Shown: piece after piece, positions 60,295 to 64,000 of the stretch
Position numbering within the stretch: position 1 is the first letter of the stretch
Layout of the letters: every line of letters starts with the position of its first letter
NCBI RefSeq assembly: GCF_003752155.1
Contig: NZ_RJVG01000006.1
Coordinates: forward strand, 1-64,000
Length of the DNA stretch: 64,000 nt
DNA from: Mobilisporobacter senegalensis
Lineage (GTDB): Bacteria; Bacillota; Clostridia; Lachnospirales; Lachnospiraceae
Direction of reading: 5' to 3'
Position numbers and translations under genes: made by a program
The notes under the pieces: generated by a model
Database searches by the model: none
What the model was told of the DNA's origin: nothing
What the model saw: the letters and a program-made list of their open reading frames with translations, nothing else

Positions 60295-63237
60295 CTATCT
60301 GACTGATTCTGTATGAATATGAAGAATTTTTAGAATTTCATTAATTGAATTGCTGTTTCTGATGGCTAAAATCAAGTCTTCATCAGAAATTATTTTATAT
60401 AATTGTTCAAAATATTTTTTTGAATTTTCATTTAAGGCTAATACAAAAATAACATCTACCGTATTGATCCCATCCCAAACCACTGGTTTGGCTAATTTAG
60501 TAAGAGAAATGACTGGTTTTGTAACCAATTCTGTGTTTCCATGGGGGATTGCTATTCCACCTTTTAGATAGGTAGTCATAATACCTTCTCTTTTATAAAC
60601 ACTTAGTAAAAATTCTGGTTTTACATTCCCATCTTCAATCATCTTTTGAATTGTATAATCAAGGATTTCATCCTTATAATAAAAGGCTGGATTTATAAAA
60701 ATGTTTTTTTCATAGAGGACATCTCCAAGATTCACCTTGTCGAATATTGTCTGTTTGTTTAATATCTTTCTAAGACCGGCGATCCCTTGTGGGCGATATA
60801 TATGAGAAATTGAAATAAATGGATACTTCTCAATTTGTGGATCAATAGTGCCTACAATAGCCAGAATTTCATAACTTTCCTCTAAAGCAGAGATAATATT
60901 TTCAACTTTAATATTTTCTATGTAGCCTTTAGCTATAATTTGAACTGAATCCAGGCTGCTGCTTAACCGATTTATTAAGTGAGTCTTTACGCTCTTAGCA
61001 GCTCCCTCTCCGGTAATGCAAAGACATACAATCGCTTTTTCTTTTCTATGTTCAATTCTTCTTGTTGATATGGAAACAGTATTTTTTACATCCAGATCTT
61101 TGATGATAGTTTGAATATCTTCTTCTGTCCATAAGACCTTACGGATGCATTCTATGACCATTAAGGTGTCACATCTTCCTACGATTCCGACCTTAATTCC
61201 AGTTTCTTCTTCCACCTGATCTTTAATATTCATAAGTGATCCCATATCAGCAAGAATGATACACCCACTTCCTTGATCAATCTGACGAACAGATTGGATT
61301 ACTTTGTCCGCCATGTCAGCGGGGCTGTCTTTAAAATCAGTTTCCAGACCAACTGCATGATCCACTCCCATGATCTTATTAGCAACTTCTGCCATTCCAC
61401 AAGCAACATGACCATGGGAAACTACTAAAACTCCGATCTTACCTTTAGATATATAATTTTGTTTTTGGAATTTTTTAAAATACATGGCTAAAAATCCAAT
61501 CTCTTCATCATTAAGTTCAAAATAATATTTCTTCTTAATCGTGAATAAGATTTCTTTTGCAATCTGATATTCTTCCAGATACATTTCCCTTATATTTTTC
61601 ATTCCAGGACGAATGGTTTTTCCTTTCATCTTCATTCTTTCTATTGCCATATTCAGATGAATAGCTAATGGAAAAATTAGGGTAGATTCTAATAATGGTA
61701 TCTTTTTCTTAGCAAGCTCATAAATATCTTTCGTGATATTTAATATATCTTCTCCAACAATATTAGCAATTTCATCCATGCTGAAATCTGAGTCAACAAT
61801 CTCTTTTATATGCAACTGTAAATTTGATTCTATCTCTTCATAAAGAAGTGCTTCAATATCAGATTCTACTGCCCCTTCTTTTTTTAATTGTTCATATTTT
61901 ATCTCTAACTTTTCATATATGTCCCAGTCTTCATTTAAATCTACTTTAAGATAGCCTTCATTTTCCTGAGGAGAAAAATACATATCTCCATGTATCTTAG
62001 TATTAATTTCTTTCGATACGTTTTCTTTTTTATAATCTTTTTTTATTGCTTCCGACATGCAGTCAAAACTTACTATGATTTCTCCTGCCTGTCTCATCTT
62101 TCTTTCCAGAAATGCTTTTGCGCAGCAGACCTGAATATCTGATTTCAATTGACCAACATTACCAGAATATTCATTCCCTGCAAGGCATTTTAAAACATCT
62201 TCTTTTACACTGATTTCCTTCCCTAAACGCCTTGATTCCATATAGAAAAATTGATGAATAAATTGTATTTTCTCAGCGACCGGACGGGCTTTCATCGGTG
62301 GAATTTCAATCACCATAGGAATTCTTCGTCTAAATGTTAATAGAAGTGAACTTTGTGGGTTTTCGGTAGTGGCAGCGATAATCATCACTTTACTTTTTCT
62401 TTGTGTATCAGCTTCACCCAATCGGCGGAATTTTCCTTTATCCATGAGGTAAAAGAGTATCTCCTGTCCCTCTGGAGGTAAACGGTGTACTTCATCCAGG
62501 AAGAGAATACCACCATCACATTGCTCTACAATTCCCTTTTTATTCTCTGTGGCACCAGTAAAGGCACCTTTGCTGTAACCAAAAAGCTGAGCAAGCAAAA
62601 GTTGAGGATTGTCCGCATAATCTGCACAGTTAAATTCAAAAAATGGAGCATCTTTCTCAAAATTATCTGTAGTAATAGCAAATTGATACATTAGTTCAGC
62701 CAAAAAACTTTTTCCCACTCCAGATGGCCCATAAATTAAGGAATGAAGACCATTAGGCGGATACAGAATCGCAGCACAGGCTCTGCTGATTTGATTTTTC
62801 ATGCTTCCATTGTAACCGATAAAAGCACTAAAAATTTCATCCTGTTTTATTTCCATGGAATTTTCAATCATAATTTCTTCTGTTTCTTGTAATTCATTAG
62901 ATTCTTCTCTATTATCTTTTGTATCAACAGAAATATCCAAAGACTTAAGAACCTCTTCTTTTAACTTTCCAACTGCATATTTCCCAATGATGTAACCTTT
63001 ATCATTTAATAATTTGGTAAGTCCTCTATCGGATACATTTCCCTTTTCCCTGAGAATGCTCTTAATATCATCATGAATCACCTGCTTCTTTCTCTCTCTT
63101 GAATCAGGAATATCATTCTCTTTTCGGATTGTCGTTACATTCTCCCTAAAAATATCCAGAGCTATGGCAATTTCTTCATCCGTAAATGGGTTCTTTTTAT
63201 CCTCTTCTTCAATCATATTTATAATTTGATCCTTCAT
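60295..63237 (-). CDS. LevR-like sigma-54 activator with PRD and PTS domains
   Basis: 980 residues. N-terminal helix-turn-helix-like region (about 1-130), AAA+ domain with Walker A GPSGVGKS (170-177), GAFTGA (224-229, the sigma-54 contact) and Walker B ILFLDEV (244-250). Then a PRD (about 465-590, His527), an EIIA-Man-like domain (about 600-720, His608 in VVSHGHVA), an EIIB-like segment (about 733-825, Cys738/Cys740) and an EIIA type-2 domain at the C-terminus (about 845-975, His899 in GIAIPHGN). Classical LevR has a second PRD at the end, so this C-terminus differs. It should activate the sigma-54 promoter directly downstream in response to PTS phosphorylation. Confidence 0.94.
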   Translation of the reverse strand: MKDQIINMIEEEDKKNPFTDEEIAIALDIFRENVTTIRKENDIPDSRERKKQVIHDDIKSILREKGNVSDRGLTKLLNDKGYIIGKYAVGKLKEEVLKSLDISVDTKDNREESNELQETEEIMIENSMEIKQDEIFSAFIGYNGSMKNQISRACAAILYPPNGLHSLIYGPSGVGKSFLAELMYQFAITTDNFEKDAPFFEFNCADYADNPQLLLAQLFGYSKGAFTGATENKKGIVEQCDGGILFLDEVHRLPPEGQEILFYLMDKGKFRRLGEADTQRKSKVMIIAATTENPQSSLLLTFRRRIPMVIEIPPMKARPVAEKIQFIHQFFYMESRRLGKEISVKEDVLKCLAGNEYSGNVGQLKSDIQVCCAKAFLERKMRQAGEIIVSFDCMSEAIKKDYKKENVSKEINTKIHGDMYFSPQENEGYLKVDLNEDWDIYEKLEIKYEQLKKEGAVESDIEALLYEEIESNLQLHIKEIVDSDFSMDEIANIVGEDILNITKDIYELAKKKIPLLESTLIFPLAIHLNMAIERMKMKGKTIRPGMKNIREMYLEEYQIAKEILFTIKKKYYFELNDEEIGFLAMYFKKFQKQNYISKGKIGVLVVSHGHVACGMAEVANKIMGVDHAVGLETDFKDSPADMADKVIQSVRQIDQGSGCIILADMGSLMNIKDQVEEETGIKVGIVGRCDTLMVIECIRKVLWTEEDIQTIIKDLDVKNTVSISTRRIEHRKEKAIVCLCITGEGAAKSVKTHLINRLSSSLDSVQIIAKGYIENIKVENIISALEESYEILAIVGTIDPQIEKYPFISISHIYRPQGIAGLRKILNKQTIFDKVNLGDVLYEKNIFINPAFYYKDEILDYTIQKMIEDGNVKPEFLLSVYKREGIMTTYLKGGIAIPHGNTELVTKPVISLTKLAKPVVWDGINTVDVIFVLALNENSKKYFEQLYKIISDEDLILAIRNSNSINEILKILHIHTESVR

Positions 63238-63279
63238 TAGAAATCCATCCTCTCAACCCGACTGTTGCCTCTAATCATC

Positions 63280-64000
63280 CTATAAAAACATTTTACGTCC
63301 ACTTGCATCTTTGATTCCTAAGTTATTTCTATATTTTGCTATTGTTCTTCTGGAAATTGTTATGCCTTCACTTTTTAGCATCCGGGCTAATTTCTCATCA
63401 CTTAATGGCTTAAATTTATCTTCAGCATTGATTAGGCTCTCTATCTTCATCTGAATATCGTCTGCTGAGATCCCTCCACACATAGCATCTGCCTCGAATG
63501 CTTTGGAAAAAAAGTAATTCATGGGAAAAACACCCCAAGGACACTGAAGATATTTATCTCTCACGGCCCGACTTACAGTTGATTCATGAATACCCATAAT
63601 ATCAGCAACATCTATTAGCCGCATTGGCCTTATTCCCCGGCCGCTGAAAAAAAATTCCTCCTGAAAATCTACTATGATTTTTGTCATTTCAATCAATGTG
63701 GTATTCCGTTGGGAAATACATTTTTTGACCCACTCGACCTGTTTCATTTTAGTTGATACATACTCTGTTGTCTCAGCTGAATACTCTTGGGTAAGCAAAC
63801 TCTTATAATAGGAATTTATATTTATTCGAGGGTATTTGTATTCATTCAATAGAATTTCATAGTAGCCTTTTAATTTAACAACCGTAATATCCGGTATTAT
63901 ATAGCTAAGGCTGTCTCTCGAAGCAAAAGAGTTTCCCGGCTTTGGATTCAATGATTTAATCCTCTCAACTTCAATTATTATTTGATCTATAGTAACTTTC
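63280..64000 (-). CDS. rpoN: RNA polymerase sigma-54 factor RpoN (5' end beyond window)
   Basis: The frame is open through base 64000 with no start, so this is the C-terminal part only (about 240 residues). The RpoN box is ISRRTIAKYRNNLGI near the C-terminus, and the core-binding/HTH region has VADIMGIHESTVSRAVRDKYLQCPWGVFPMNYFFS. An apparent TTG start at 63951 is internal: upstream codons continue the family pattern ending in LNPKPG. RpoN recognises -24/-12 promoters and needs an AAA+ activator, encoded directly downstream (42 bp). Such local pairing of rpoN with a LevR-type gene suggests a dedicated regulatory role. Confidence 0.95.
   Translation of the reverse strand, partial: KVTIDQIIIEVERIKSLNPKPGNSFASRDSLSYIIPDITVVKLKGYYEILLNEYKYPRININSYYKSLLTQEYSAETTEYVSTKMKQVEWVKKCISQRNTTLIEMTKIIVDFQEEFFFSGRGIRPMRLIDVADIMGIHESTVSRAVRDKYLQCPWGVFPMNYFFSKAFEADAMCGGISADDIQMKIESLINAEDKFKPLSDEKLARMLKSEGITISRRTIAKYRNNLGIKDASGRKMFL

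Noticed and set aside
63280-63951. Complete short RpoN-like protein starting at 63951
   Set aside because: The TTG there is internal: the frame stays open to the window end and the upstream residues match RpoN, so it is a window-edge truncation and not a short gene.

Overview
The window is low-GC DNA from an endospore-forming, probably anaerobic Firmicute. Signs of this are the spoIIA and spoVA operons, two SleL/YaaH-like spore cortex enzymes, a valine T-box riboswitch, a coenzyme B12-dependent ribonucleotide reductase, and a LevR-type activator next to rpoN. The four-gene cluster at 29.5-36.5 kb resembles proteins I remember mainly from Lachnospiraceae, so I lean to that family; this is inference. 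I saw no tRNA, rRNA, insertion sequence, prophage or CRISPR array.

Layout. (1) 0.3-6.9 kb, minus strand: a sporulation block of spoIIAA-spoIIAB-sigF, a terminator, an unlisted 55-residue membrane ORF overlapping spoVAA by ATGA, then spoVAA-AB-AC-AD-AE. Just upstream is a TPR/zinc-ribbon membrane protein preceded by a 46-residue ORF. (2) 7.2-10.7 kb: valS with a leader of about 700 nt holding a T-box, a giant hairpin and 3.7 tandem 66-bp repeats that each form a hairpin. (3) 10.9-13.1 kb, plus strand: a duplicated DUF1538-type membrane protein and two PII-like proteins. (4) 13.3-29.3 kb, minus strand: two paralogous chemosensory modules. One is cheA-cheW-mcp. The other is tetR-cheY-cheA-cheW-mcp-cheR-cheB-hybrid kinase-response regulator. 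Each has a consensus sigma-A promoter followed by almost the same 20-bp palindrome, so the TetR protein probably controls both. (5) 29.5-36.5 kb: an uncharacterised four-gene operon with an Hsp70/actin-like protein with degenerate nucleotide loops, a 1189-residue Ig-like/alpha-solenoid protein, a TPR-like protein and a membrane protein. This is the best candidate for an undescribed system.

(6) 36.6-48.0 kb: a CobD-like PLP enzyme, a phosphoesterase, purA, small ORFs, two convergent LysM-GH18 proteins (one has lost the catalytic acidic residues), a LysR regulator, the class II ribonucleotide reductase with a pair of NrdR-box-like palindromes spaced 32 bp centre to centre over its promoter, and a methionine aminopeptidase with a SEC-C motif. 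(7) 48.1-54.6 kb: an L-sugar locus with an arabinose/fucose isomerase-family enzyme, an AraC regulator, an L-rhamnose mutarotase-like protein and an RbsABC-type importer. (8) 54.8-64.0 kb: an FNT channel, then rpoN (cut by the window end), a LevR-like activator and a Gat-type PTS operon carrying a KDPG aldolase and an IlvD/Edd dehydratase. A perfect -24/-12 promoter (TGGCAC-N5-TTGCT) sits between the activator and the aldolase.

How the parts fit: block 8 reads as a complete sigma-54-controlled pathway, probably phosphorylating uptake of a sugar acid, dehydration and aldol cleavage. Block 4 reads as one TetR-coordinated chemosensory regulon without flagellar genes nearby. Product names come from motif recognition; no database search was run.
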